From the NCBI RefSeq assembly GCF_000172555.1, contig NZ_ABOX02000059.1, positions 1 through 40,763 on the forward strand: a stretch of DNA of 40,763 nt, in the 5' to 3' direction. The stretch is from Pedosphaera parvula Ellin514 (GTDB lineage Bacteria; Verrucomicrobiota; Verrucomicrobiia; Limisphaerales; Pedosphaeraceae). Below are positions 34,338 to 40,763 of the stretch, piece by piece. Position numbers and translations under genes: made by a program. How positions within the stretch are numbered: position 1 is the stretch's first letter; each line of letters starts with the position of its first letter. The notes beneath the pieces were generated by a model. It was not told the origin of the DNA, ran no database searches, and was given only the letters and a program-made list of their open reading frames with translations.

Positions 34338-35723
34338 TTAAAATCCTTCCAGATGGTAGCTATGCAATTTGCGATGCAGTGTGCGGCGGCTCATGCCAAT
34401 TTTGGCTGCGGCCAAAGTCCGGTTCCCGTTGGCCTCCTTCAGCGCGCGGAGAATTAGTTGTTTTTCAGCTTCTTTTACAGTCATGTCATTGGTTGCCAAA
34501 TTTTTTTTGGGGTCACCGGCCAAAGCCGTGCCACCGCCTCCGGAGCGAGTTGATGGCGGCAGGTCGCGCAAGGTGATACGATCCCCTCTGCATAACACGA
34601 CCGCATGCTCAATGGCTGCCCGCAGTTCACGGACATTGCCCGGCCATGGATAATTAATCAAGGCTTCCAAAGCTTCGGCGGTATAATCTTTGACCGGTTT
34701 CCCCATTTCAGTGGCGAACTCGCTCAGGAAGCCCTGGGCCAAAAGTGGAATGTCTCCGGCACGCTCGCGGAGGGGAGGGAGACGGATGGGAACAATGCTC
34801 AGGCGGAAAAAGAGGTCTTCACGGAAGGTGCCGGCTTTGACCATCTCCTCCAGATTTTTGTTGGTGGCGGCAATCAGGCGGACATCGGCAGTCAGGGTCT
34901 TATTGGAACCGAGCCTCTCAAAAGTTCTTTCGCCCAAAAAGCGGAGCAGCTTGACCTGCGTGCTGGCATCAATTTCACCAATTTCGTCAAAAAACAAGGT
35001 GCCACCCTGAGCCTGCTCGATGCGGCCGATGCGGCGCTCGTGTGCGCCGGTAAAAGCGCCCTTCTCATGGCCGAATAGTTCGCTTTCCAACAGGGTGGGA
35101 GGCAGTCCGGCGCAATGGACGGTGACCATGGACTGTTTGCTGCGGGGACTGAGTTGATGTATGGCGCGGGCGATGAGCTCCTTGCCGGTGCCGCTCTCGC
35201 CGAGCAACAGAACGGTGGAGCGGTGGGGGGCGACTTGTCGGACGGCGTCGAAGACCTCCTGCATCGCAGGTGATTCGCCAACAATGTTCTCCATGCCAAA
35301 CCTGGTCTCAAGTTGCGCGCGCAGGCTGGCGTTTTCAACCTCAAGGTCCTGCTGGCGAACCGCGCGGGCAATCCGCATTTCAAGTTCATCAATCTGCAGG
35401 CGGCCCTTGGCAATGTAATCATCCGCGCCTCGCTTCATGGCATCCACGGCAAGTTCTTCCGAGCCGTAGGCGGTCATGAGAATGCAGATGGGAGGCTTGG
35501 AAAGCGATTTGGCGCGAGTAATCAATTTCATCCCGTCTTCGTTCGGGAGGCGAAAGTCGGTCAGCAGGATGGTGAAGTGCTCACGTTCGAGAAGTTCCAT
35601 GGCGGCCTTGGCATCTTCCGCCACGTAGACGTCGTAACGATCTTCCAAAGCAGCGCGCAAACCGTCACGCGTGGGCTTTTCATCGTCGACTATCAGCAGC
35701 ATTGGTTTCTCGGTCAATTTCAT
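34338..35723 (-). CDS. NtrC-family sigma-54-dependent response regulator
   Basis: 461 residues. The receiver domain has D13/D14 and phospho-acceptor D56 (LLTDFRLPNEDG). The AAA+ domain follows with Walker A GESGTGKE, the sigma-54 contact loop GAFTGA (EKGAFTGAHE) and Walker B GGTLFFDEIGE. A Fis-type HTH ends the protein (NRTLAAAKIGMSRRTLHRKL). With an intact GAFTGA it should activate sigma-54 promoters when phosphorylated. The sensor kinase gene lies 17 bp upstream and the membrane glycosyltransferase 2 bp downstream, suggesting control of a cell-surface glycan function. I could not find a clear sigma-54 promoter by eye. Confidence 0.95.
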   Translation of the reverse strand: MKLTEKPMLLIVDDEKPTRDGLRAALEDRYDVYVAEDAKAAMELLEREHFTILLTDFRLPNEDGMKLITRAKSLSKPPICILMTAYGSEELAVDAMKRGADDYIAKGRLQIDELEMRIARAVRQQDLEVENASLRAQLETRFGMENIVGESPAMQEVFDAVRQVAPHRSTVLLLGESGTGKELIARAIHQLSPRSKQSMVTVHCAGLPPTLLESELFGHEKGAFTGAHERRIGRIEQAQGGTLFFDEIGEIDASTQVKLLRFLGERTFERLGSNKTLTADVRLIAATNKNLEEMVKAGTFREDLFFRLSIVPIRLPPLRERAGDIPLLAQGFLSEFATEMGKPVKDYTAEALEALINYPWPGNVRELRAAIEHAVVLCRGDRITLRDLPPSTRSGGGGTALAGDPKKNLATNDMTVKEAEKQLILRALKEANGNRTLAAAKIGMSRRTLHRKLHSYHLEGF

Positions 35724-35740
35724 GTCTCACGTTTGCCGAC

Positions 35741-37009
35741 CTATTTTTTATCCGTGGACGCGTCATTGAGCAAGCGCGGTGAACGCTCGTGCAAAGGCAA
35801 CCAGATGCGGAAAGTAGTGCCTCTGCCGACGTGGCTTTCCAGTTCAATTCTGCCGTTATGGGCGCGAACGATGCGTTGCACAATCATCAATCCCAGTCCC
35901 GAACCCTTTTTTTTGGTCGTATAAAAAGGGTCGAAAATTCGATTAATCTGCTCCTGGGGTATGCCGCCTCCGGTATCCGCCACACTCACCCAGACACCAT
36001 CCAGCCCTTTGCCGGTTTGCAGGGTGAGAACCCCGCCCTTGGTCATGGCCTGCATGGCATTTTTGAAAAGGTTGACCAATACCTGCTGGAGCTGGACGGA
36101 GTCGATCGGAGCGCTTGGCAACTGGCGAAGGAGCTTTTCCTTCACTGTCAGGCCGCGGTTGTCCAGTTCCGGGCGGAGCAGGGTGACGGTTTTTTCGACG
36201 ACCTCGTTAAGCGAGGTCGGCTTTAGTTGAGGAGGAGTTGGACGCAGGGCCTGGAGGAACTGGGTAATGATATAGTCGAGCCGGTTGATTTCGCCTTTGG
36301 CAACGCCCAGATACTGTTCCATTTTGGCAGTGATTTCGCTGAGGTCATCGGAGACGGTGCTTGCCTGAGCACGAGCCGCGCGACGGGCCCGCAGTCCACC
36401 GGTGGCCACCTGCTCAGTTGGCAAAGAGCGAAGCTTCTTCAACTCGCGCTCCATGAGCTGGAGATGGATGTGCAGTGCGTTCAAGGGATTTCCGATTTCA
36501 TGAGCTACACTGGCAGCAAGCAGAGTGAGCGCCTGAACACGTTCGCTTTCGATGGCTTCGAAGGTCTTCTGACGAGCCTCCGTGGCGTCGTGCAGGATCA
36601 GGGCCAGGCCGGAAGTGCCCACGGCTTCGCCGTCCAGCGGCGCGGCGTAAAGCCGGATGAAGCGCGGGCGTGGAAAATTGACTTCAAACTCGTGCCGAAC
36701 CACGCGCTGGCCGCCGGCGGTATCCATTGCGGCAAGCTTTTTCCAATTCATTTCCGGGAGGAAGTCCGAAATGGGACGACCTTCGGCGTCATCAGATTTC
36801 AAGCCGAGGAGTTGGGTGACCGCTTGATTAAAATAAACAATCCTGCTGTTGGCATCGATCACCAGCACACCATCCTCAATGGTATTGAAGAGAGTCTCGA
36901 GGAAGCTGCGTTCGCTGGCGAGGCGTTGAACAACAGTTTGCAACCCTTCGGCGTCGAGGCGGTTGATACGGCCTAAGACTTTATCTAAAAAACTGGATTT
37001 GGGAGGCAT
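35741..37009 (-). CDS. PAS-domain sensor histidine kinase (NtrB-like)
   Basis: 422 residues with no membrane segment. An N-terminal coiled coil, a PAS domain (~35-145, FNTIEDGVLVIDANSRIVYF), a HisKA domain with H170 (SVAHEIGNPLNAL) and a HATPase (NLFKNAMQAM, DTGGGIPQ, GSGLGLMIVQRIV) are all clear. Residues ~198-220 form an Arg/Ala-rich low-complexity insert (TGGLRARRAARAQAS) in the loop between the two HisKA helices. The sigma-54 response regulator gene follows after 17 bp, making this an NtrB/NtrC-like pair. It probably senses an intracellular signal through PAS. Confidence 0.94.
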   Translation of the reverse strand: MPPKSSFLDKVLGRINRLDAEGLQTVVQRLASERSFLETLFNTIEDGVLVIDANSRIVYFNQAVTQLLGLKSDDAEGRPISDFLPEMNWKKLAAMDTAGGQRVVRHEFEVNFPRPRFIRLYAAPLDGEAVGTSGLALILHDATEARQKTFEAIESERVQALTLLAASVAHEIGNPLNALHIHLQLMERELKKLRSLPTEQVATGGLRARRAARAQASTVSDDLSEITAKMEQYLGVAKGEINRLDYIITQFLQALRPTPPQLKPTSLNEVVEKTVTLLRPELDNRGLTVKEKLLRQLPSAPIDSVQLQQVLVNLFKNAMQAMTKGGVLTLQTGKGLDGVWVSVADTGGGIPQEQINRIFDPFYTTKKKGSGLGLMIVQRIVRAHNGRIELESHVGRGTTFRIWLPLHERSPRLLNDASTDKK

Positions 37010-37058
37010 TGTGGAAATGCTGAGCTGCTTATTTTCAAATATCGTGCCGTTGTCACCA

Positions 37059-38057
37059 TTAAAACCATTTTTTCTTCTTAAAATACCAGTAAGTGGCGCC
37101 AGTTGAAAGTATCATAATGCCTCCCGCAATGGGATAGGCATGACGCCAGCTCAGTTCCGGCATGTCTTTGAAGTTCATCCCGTACCAGGTGCCAATCATC
37201 ATCAAGGGGGTGGTGATGACAGTAATTAGAGTGAGCAGTTTGACAACTTCACCGGTTTGGTTGGAAGACATGTTGAGGTAAACCTGCAGAATGCCAGTCA
37301 ATGAATCGGTGTAGCTTTGTGCCAGTTCTGAAATACGGACAAGGCCATCGTAAACATCACGATAGTACGGCACGAGATCGGCATGAATCACCTTAAACTC
37401 ACCCCGCGCGACACGGGCCATGACATCCCGTTGCGGGCCCATGATTTGTCGCAATCGATTGACCTTTTTCTTCAGGCGAAGAATTGTATTGAGAGTTTTT
37501 TTATTCGGATTCTGCAGAGCCTGGGCTTCCACATTCGCCATTTCCTCTGAAAGTTCGTTCAAGGCGGGATTATAATGGTCAACGACATAGTCCAGGAGGG
37601 TATGGGCGATGCGGTCAGGAGAGCGGGCCACATGCGTCGCGCCTTTCAGGCAAAGTTCCTCGGCCGAAGTTATGGGTTGCAGAGGAACATCGTGGTAAGT
37701 CACCAGGAATTTCTCTCCCAGGAAAAAATTAAGTTCCTTGGTGGCGAAAAAGCCATTCTTGCGACTGTAATCCACGGCATGAATGACCATGAAGAGGTAA
37801 GACGCGAATCGATCATATTCCCCGGGGTTATATTCCTCCACTTTGGGCGTGGGGCTTTCCGCTATACAATCTTCAATGGATAGGGGATGAAAGTGGAATA
37901 CCTCATCCAATATTTGCCTGGATTCCTCGCCAGTGGCTTTTTCCAGATCGACCCAAAGGAAAAGACTCGCATCCGCAAGCAGCGAGGGCATCAGGTTAAT
38001 CTGGAAGTCTTTGCTATGCAGTTTTCCCTGAGTGGTGAACGCAAATGAGCGGATCAT
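37059..38057 (-). CDS. corA: CorA-family magnesium/cobalt transporter
   Basis: 332 residues from the ATG at 38057 (MIRSFAFTTQGK), where family similarity begins; the frame stays open to 38180 but would then overlap the next gene upstream. A soluble N-terminal domain with the HPLSIEDC signature and a long coiled-coil helix precede two C-terminal transmembrane helices. The pore motif YGMNF and a basic tail (WYFKKKKWF) are those of CorA. It forms a pentameric channel for Mg2+ in the cytoplasmic membrane. It lies between unrelated genes, with 49 bp separating it from the PAS kinase downstream. Confidence 0.95.
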   Translation of the reverse strand: MIRSFAFTTQGKLHSKDFQINLMPSLLADASLFLWVDLEKATGEESRQILDEVFHFHPLSIEDCIAESPTPKVEEYNPGEYDRFASYLFMVIHAVDYSRKNGFFATKELNFFLGEKFLVTYHDVPLQPITSAEELCLKGATHVARSPDRIAHTLLDYVVDHYNPALNELSEEMANVEAQALQNPNKKTLNTILRLKKKVNRLRQIMGPQRDVMARVARGEFKVIHADLVPYYRDVYDGLVRISELAQSYTDSLTGILQVYLNMSSNQTGEVVKLLTLITVITTPLMMIGTWYGMNFKDMPELSWRHAYPIAGGIMILSTGATYWYFKKKKWF

Positions 38058-38166
38058 AGTCCCATGCCAAGATAACGAGAGCTGATGGGATTGGCCAACG
38101 AATTCTCCGTCATTGGCGCGGCGAACAAAATTAATTGTCTCGGGGCCTTGCCGGGCAGAAAACTCC

Positions 38167-38721
38167 CTAGCTGAAACCAATCATCGGAGCTGAGTTGCGC
38201 AGGGCGAGTTGGGCGCCGTCGTAAAGACCTTTCCAGACCCACTGGATCGCTGCACGATGGTCGCCATGCAGGGTGAAGCCGGAACGTTGAGTCTTTTCGG
38301 GAGCCGCTCTCATTTCCTCATAACCGGGCGGCGTTACGCCAAGATCCAAATCGGATTTTTTTTGAATGTCTTCCAGCTCGGAGATGAGTCCGGGGCAACT
38401 TCCAAGAAAGCTCCGCGAACCCAGGCTGTCGACGGTCGGTTCCGGCCGGGGATCGAACAGAAGTGGCAGCCAGATACTGGTTTCCCACCAGGGCAAATTT
38501 TTCAACCGGGTGCTTTTCAAGGCCTGGTTGGAATCCTTAAAGCCCTCAATCTTGGCGACATGATCCAGGAAGAGGCAAAGTGAGGGAAGGTTGAGCAAGT
38601 TGATGGTGGCTACCTCCTGTGTGTTCTGCCAGACAGGAGGATTTTCGACGCCCACCGATTTGGCTGCGGATGCGGTGGCAGCCTTCAATTTATCAGGCAG
38701 TTTACCTATTGATAATTCCAT
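38167..38721 (-). CDS. Hypothetical protein
   Basis: 184 residues (MELSIGKLPDKLKAATASAA...), soluble, with no signal peptide, membrane helix or known motif. A hydrophobic helix-rich stretch (TINLLNLPSLCLFLDHVAKI) and a Trp-rich segment (LPWWETSIWLPLLF) suggest a compact folded domain. It may be co-transcribed with corA, whose start is 109 bp downstream. No function can be assigned. Confidence 0.65.
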   Translation of the reverse strand: MELSIGKLPDKLKAATASAAKSVGVENPPVWQNTQEVATINLLNLPSLCLFLDHVAKIEGFKDSNQALKSTRLKNLPWWETSIWLPLLFDPRPEPTVDSLGSRSFLGSCPGLISELEDIQKKSDLDLGVTPPGYEEMRAAPEKTQRSGFTLHGDHRAAIQWVWKGLYDGAQLALRNSAPMIGFS

Positions 38722-38945
38722 TGTGTTTGTTTGGATCTAAAACTGGATGCAAGATGCTCCGTTAAGACACTGTGGTCTTGGTGGGGGGGCGTCGTCAAAT
38801 TTTGATTGAGGGTTTTGGGGGGAATTTTCCGGACGTGCCGGATGAAGGCAGGGCCAGGACGTTCCCTGCAATACAATAATTCGAACTCTCAACCTCCTGG
38901 CTTTGCACTGATCGGGCTATGCTGAGAAGAATGGCAAGCTACAGG

Positions 38946-39224
38946 CTACAACCGCTTTAAAGTGGGAGGGCTGCCAGAGGTGGTGACTCCGGACTGGCAG
39001 GCGGAGATGCCAGGATCGAGTAGTTTGAGGTGCCAACCACCCGAGCGGCGATCAGGTTGAGTGGTGTAGCCCTTGCTTTTCAAGGCGCAGGCGATGCGGA
39101 AGATGTTGCTCAGCATGATGGGCGGGCTGAACATTGAGGGGACCAGAACGCCTTGGCGTCCAGGTTGTGAATACAACTGGTGCAAGATGAGGTCCTCCAT
39201 TTTTTTATCGTCTTTGGCATCCAT
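38946..39224 (-). CDS. Hypothetical small protein
   Basis: 92 residues from the ATG at 39224 (MDAKDDKKMEDLILHQLYSQ). The middle (IMLSNIFRIACALKSKGYTT) resembles a small winged-helix or dimer domain, and the C-terminus has a low-complexity Gly/Ser/Pro tail. No family is recognised. A longer frame opens at 39308, but those residues look non-coding. Confidence 0.5.
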   Translation of the reverse strand: MDAKDDKKMEDLILHQLYSQPGRQGVLVPSMFSPPIMLSNIFRIACALKSKGYTTQPDRRSGGWHLKLLDPGISACQSGVTTSGSPPTLKRL

Positions 39225-39520
39225 AGCTTTGGGTACTCCAAATATTACGGGGTTGACGCGCGAACTTCCTGATTGAAAAAGTGAAGCAGACTTTGGCGGC
39301 GATGGCAAGGGTATTGCACTATTAAAACATCGTGATTCTCCGGTTGAACTTAACCGTATTTGTCAAGGGATGGAGCATGGATTTAGTTGGTTGTTTTAGT
39401 CATTTCGGCCAGCGATTGAGTTAGTGGGAGACGAATCAGGAGTGGAGTTATTCAACGAAAAACTAATAAAAAGATGAGTTTGGCTTAAATGAAAAATATA
39501 GGGAGTCGTCTCACCATTGT

Positions 39521-39841
39521 ATGAAGAAAATATTGTTACTGTCAGCAGTGCTGGTAGGAGCGGTTTCCGCGGCTCAAGCCGGGGTGGGTTTCCACATCGG
39601 CATCGGGCTGCCGTTGCTGCCACCGCCGCCGATTATCATCGGCCGGCCTGCACCAGTGTATGTGGCACCTGCGCCGGTTTATGTTGAACCGAGGCCAGTG
39701 TTTGCGCCTCCGCCCTTTGTGGTGGTAGCGCCTCCGTCCTATTACTATGGTCGGCCGGGATATTACGGTTATGGGCACCGAGACTATGATCACCGTGGTT
39801 GGGAGCGTGGGGGAGATCGCGGTCATGGCCACGGATGGTAG
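39521..39841 (+). CDS. Secreted Pro/Tyr/Gly-rich small protein
   Basis: 106 residues. A signal peptide (MKKILLLSAVLVGAVSAAQA) is followed by repeats such as APVYVAPAPVYVEPRPVFAP and a Tyr/Gly/His-rich end (GRPGYYGYGHRDYDHRGWER). Proteins of this style are exported structural or envelope-associated proteins; no enzyme activity is expected. A rho-independent terminator follows at 39895. Confidence 0.75.
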   Translation: MKKILLLSAVLVGAVSAAQAGVGFHIGIGLPLLPPPPIIIGRPAPVYVAPAPVYVEPRPVFAPPPFVVVAPPSYYYGRPGYYGYGHRDYDHRGWERGGDRGHGHGW

Positions 39842-39894
39842 GCAGTAGACCATCATGCTGAGCGGCAGTGATGCCGCTCAAAGCAAGCAGAAGC

Positions 39895-39931
39895 AGGAGC
39901 CGGTGCGAAAGTTCCGGCTCCTTTGTATTTT
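39895..39931 (+). terminator. Rho-independent terminator
   Basis: AGGAGCCGG (39895-39903) and CCGGCTCCT (39914-39922) form a 9-bp stem followed by a T-rich run. A smaller perfect hairpin (39861-39878) precedes it. It terminates the plus-strand gene ending at 39841. Confidence 0.8.
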
Positions 39932-39962
39932 AAGGAGGTAAATCATTCCGCACAGCTCATTG

Positions 39963-40391
39963 CTAATGGCTGTGGGTTTGCATCTGCTCGTATTGTTTGA
40001 CGGCCTGCATCGCACCGGCATCGCCCTTGGCCGCCCTGGCATATATATCAGCCATCACTGCTGCCGTGGCATCATTCACAGCCACGCGTTGTTGGGGGGA
40101 GATGGCTGGCGCAGCCCGAAGGATTTGCAGGCGCGTTACAGTGTCTTCGAGATTCCCACTTTTATACGCAGCCATGGCTTGATTCATCTGTTGCGATGGG
40201 GAGGCCACAGTGGTGGTTGCCTCTGCAGGTTGCGGTGATTGCGCCACGGGTGCGGGTGCCGTCTCGGATTTCTCTAACAGGCTGGCGGCTTTTTCAAGTT
40301 CACCCCTGGCGTTGGCGTTTTTGTTACAGCCAGTGAGAGCCAAGGTCAGACTCGCGCACAAAAGGATTATACCGGGAAAAATGTTTTTCAT
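39963..40391 (-). CDS. Predicted lipoprotein with TPR-like region
   Basis: 142 residues. A lipobox LALTGC places the lipidated Cys at residue 22. A Pro/Ala/Thr-rich linker precedes a helical part (MNQAMAAYKSGNLEDTVTRL ... ADIYARAAKGDAGAMQAVKQ) that resembles a tetratricopeptide or Sel1-like helix pair, then ends in His/Ser. It lies 28 bp downstream of the prepilin-like gene on the same strand and may be co-transcribed with it. Confidence 0.7.
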   Translation of the reverse strand: MKNIFPGIILLCASLTLALTGCNKNANARGELEKAASLLEKSETAPAPVAQSPQPAEATTTVASPSQQMNQAMAAYKSGNLEDTVTRLQILRAAPAISPQQRVAVNDATAAVMADIYARAAKGDAGAMQAVKQYEQMQTHSH

Positions 40392-40419
40392 TTTCGGATT
40401 TCTTTGATTCAGAGACTGA

Positions 40420-40763
40420 TTAGCGGCCGTCCACGGTGCCTGGGTTGCACCAAACCCGATTCTTGGTTACGATGTTTCCCTCGGCGTAAAACTTCACGGT
40501 TTGCATGTATTCAACGTGCCCATCCACGATGCCGAGTGAAGTGCCTACCGAATGCAACTTGGTGATGCCTTCGTCGGGTTTGCTGGAACCGTCGTTCCAG
40601 TCACCGGGGTTGGTTTCAAGCGGCTGCCAGAAGATGATTGCATCTTGCTGGAACTGGGTGGCCTTGTAGGAATCGGGAGCAAGCCCTCCCGGCTTGCCAT
40701 TTGGCTTGGTCGGCGGCTCTCCATATCCGTCCACAGCGCCGTTCATCAAATAGCTGGATAATT
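40420..40763 (-). CDS. Prepilin-like H-X9-DG domain protein, 5' end beyond window
   Basis: The frame is open to the edge of the window, so the prepilin leader is not visible. The 114 visible residues include SYLMNGAVDGYGEPP, typical of the middle of verrucomicrobial/planctomycetal type II pseudopilin-like proteins, and the H-X9-DG motif (HSVGTSLGIVDG) followed by HVEYMQTVKFYAEGN. The end KNRVWCNPGTVDGR is standard for the group. Such proteins are exported by pilin-type machinery; their roles are poorly known. Confidence 0.85.
   Translation of the reverse strand, partial: LSSYLMNGAVDGYGEPPTKPNGKPGGLAPDSYKATQFQQDAIIFWQPLETNPGDWNDGSSKPDEGITKLHSVGTSLGIVDGHVEYMQTVKFYAEGNIVTKNRVWCNPGTVDGR

Overview
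The window most resembles a chromosome segment of a verrucomicrobium of the Pedosphaera/Limisphaerales type. This is inferred from gene content, not from a marker gene. The signs are large secreted beta-helix, LamG and autotransporter-associated beta-strand proteins that share a C-terminal tail, a prepilin-like protein with an H-X9-DG motif, a Reg_prop/Y_Y_Y sensor kinase, an expanded regulator set, and many repeat-rich intergenic stretches. No rRNA or tRNA gene, CRISPR array, transposase or integrase gene was recognised.

Layout. 1-1.03 kb: 3' part of a beta-helix protein. 1.25-3.65 kb: a three-PAS histidine kinase and an Rcp1-type response regulator, overlapping by ATGA. 3.65-6.5 kb: a small lipoprotein and a HEAT-repeat membrane protein among three copies of a dispersed repeat and a GC-palindrome repeat field. 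6.5-7.96 kb: a compact AraC-DoxX-DUF4287 operon. 7.96-9.18 kb: a gene-poor stretch with an unusual 10-bp repeat pitch. 9.18-11.94 kb: a YihY/BrkB-family membrane protein and alanine dehydrogenase. 12.0-21.2 kb: a minus-strand block with a beta-helix protein, a NarL-type regulator, its large propeller-sensor kinase and an autotransporter-like beta-strand protein, plausibly one carbohydrate-sensing and surface module. 21.6-24.6 kb: intact comM (yifB) with comM fragments on both sides; the 5' fragment encloses a small two-gene cargo of unknown function. 24.6-26.8 kb: a secreted GH31 glycosidase. 27-28.8 kb: a divergent SDR/AraC pair. 29-31.3 kb: a LamG-repeat secreted protein split by an apparent one-base frameshift. 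31.6-34.3 kb: small hypothetical proteins and a GT39-like membrane glycosyltransferase. 34.3-37 kb: an NtrB/NtrC-like sigma-54 two-component pair tightly linked to that glycosyltransferase. 37-40.8 kb: CorA, hypothetical proteins, a Pro/Tyr/Gly-rich secreted protein, a lipoprotein and the C-terminal part of a prepilin-like protein.

The most unusual signal is at comM. A 151-bp direct repeat (comM codons 1-35 plus its leader) brackets a two-gene insert whose bases look more A/T-rich than its neighbours. A separate fragment of the comM 3' end lies 9.6 kb away. This suggests repeated insertion or gene-end replacement at comM, a gene known as an island hotspot in other bacteria. The cargo pair is the best candidate here for an undescribed system; nothing in its sequence gives its function.
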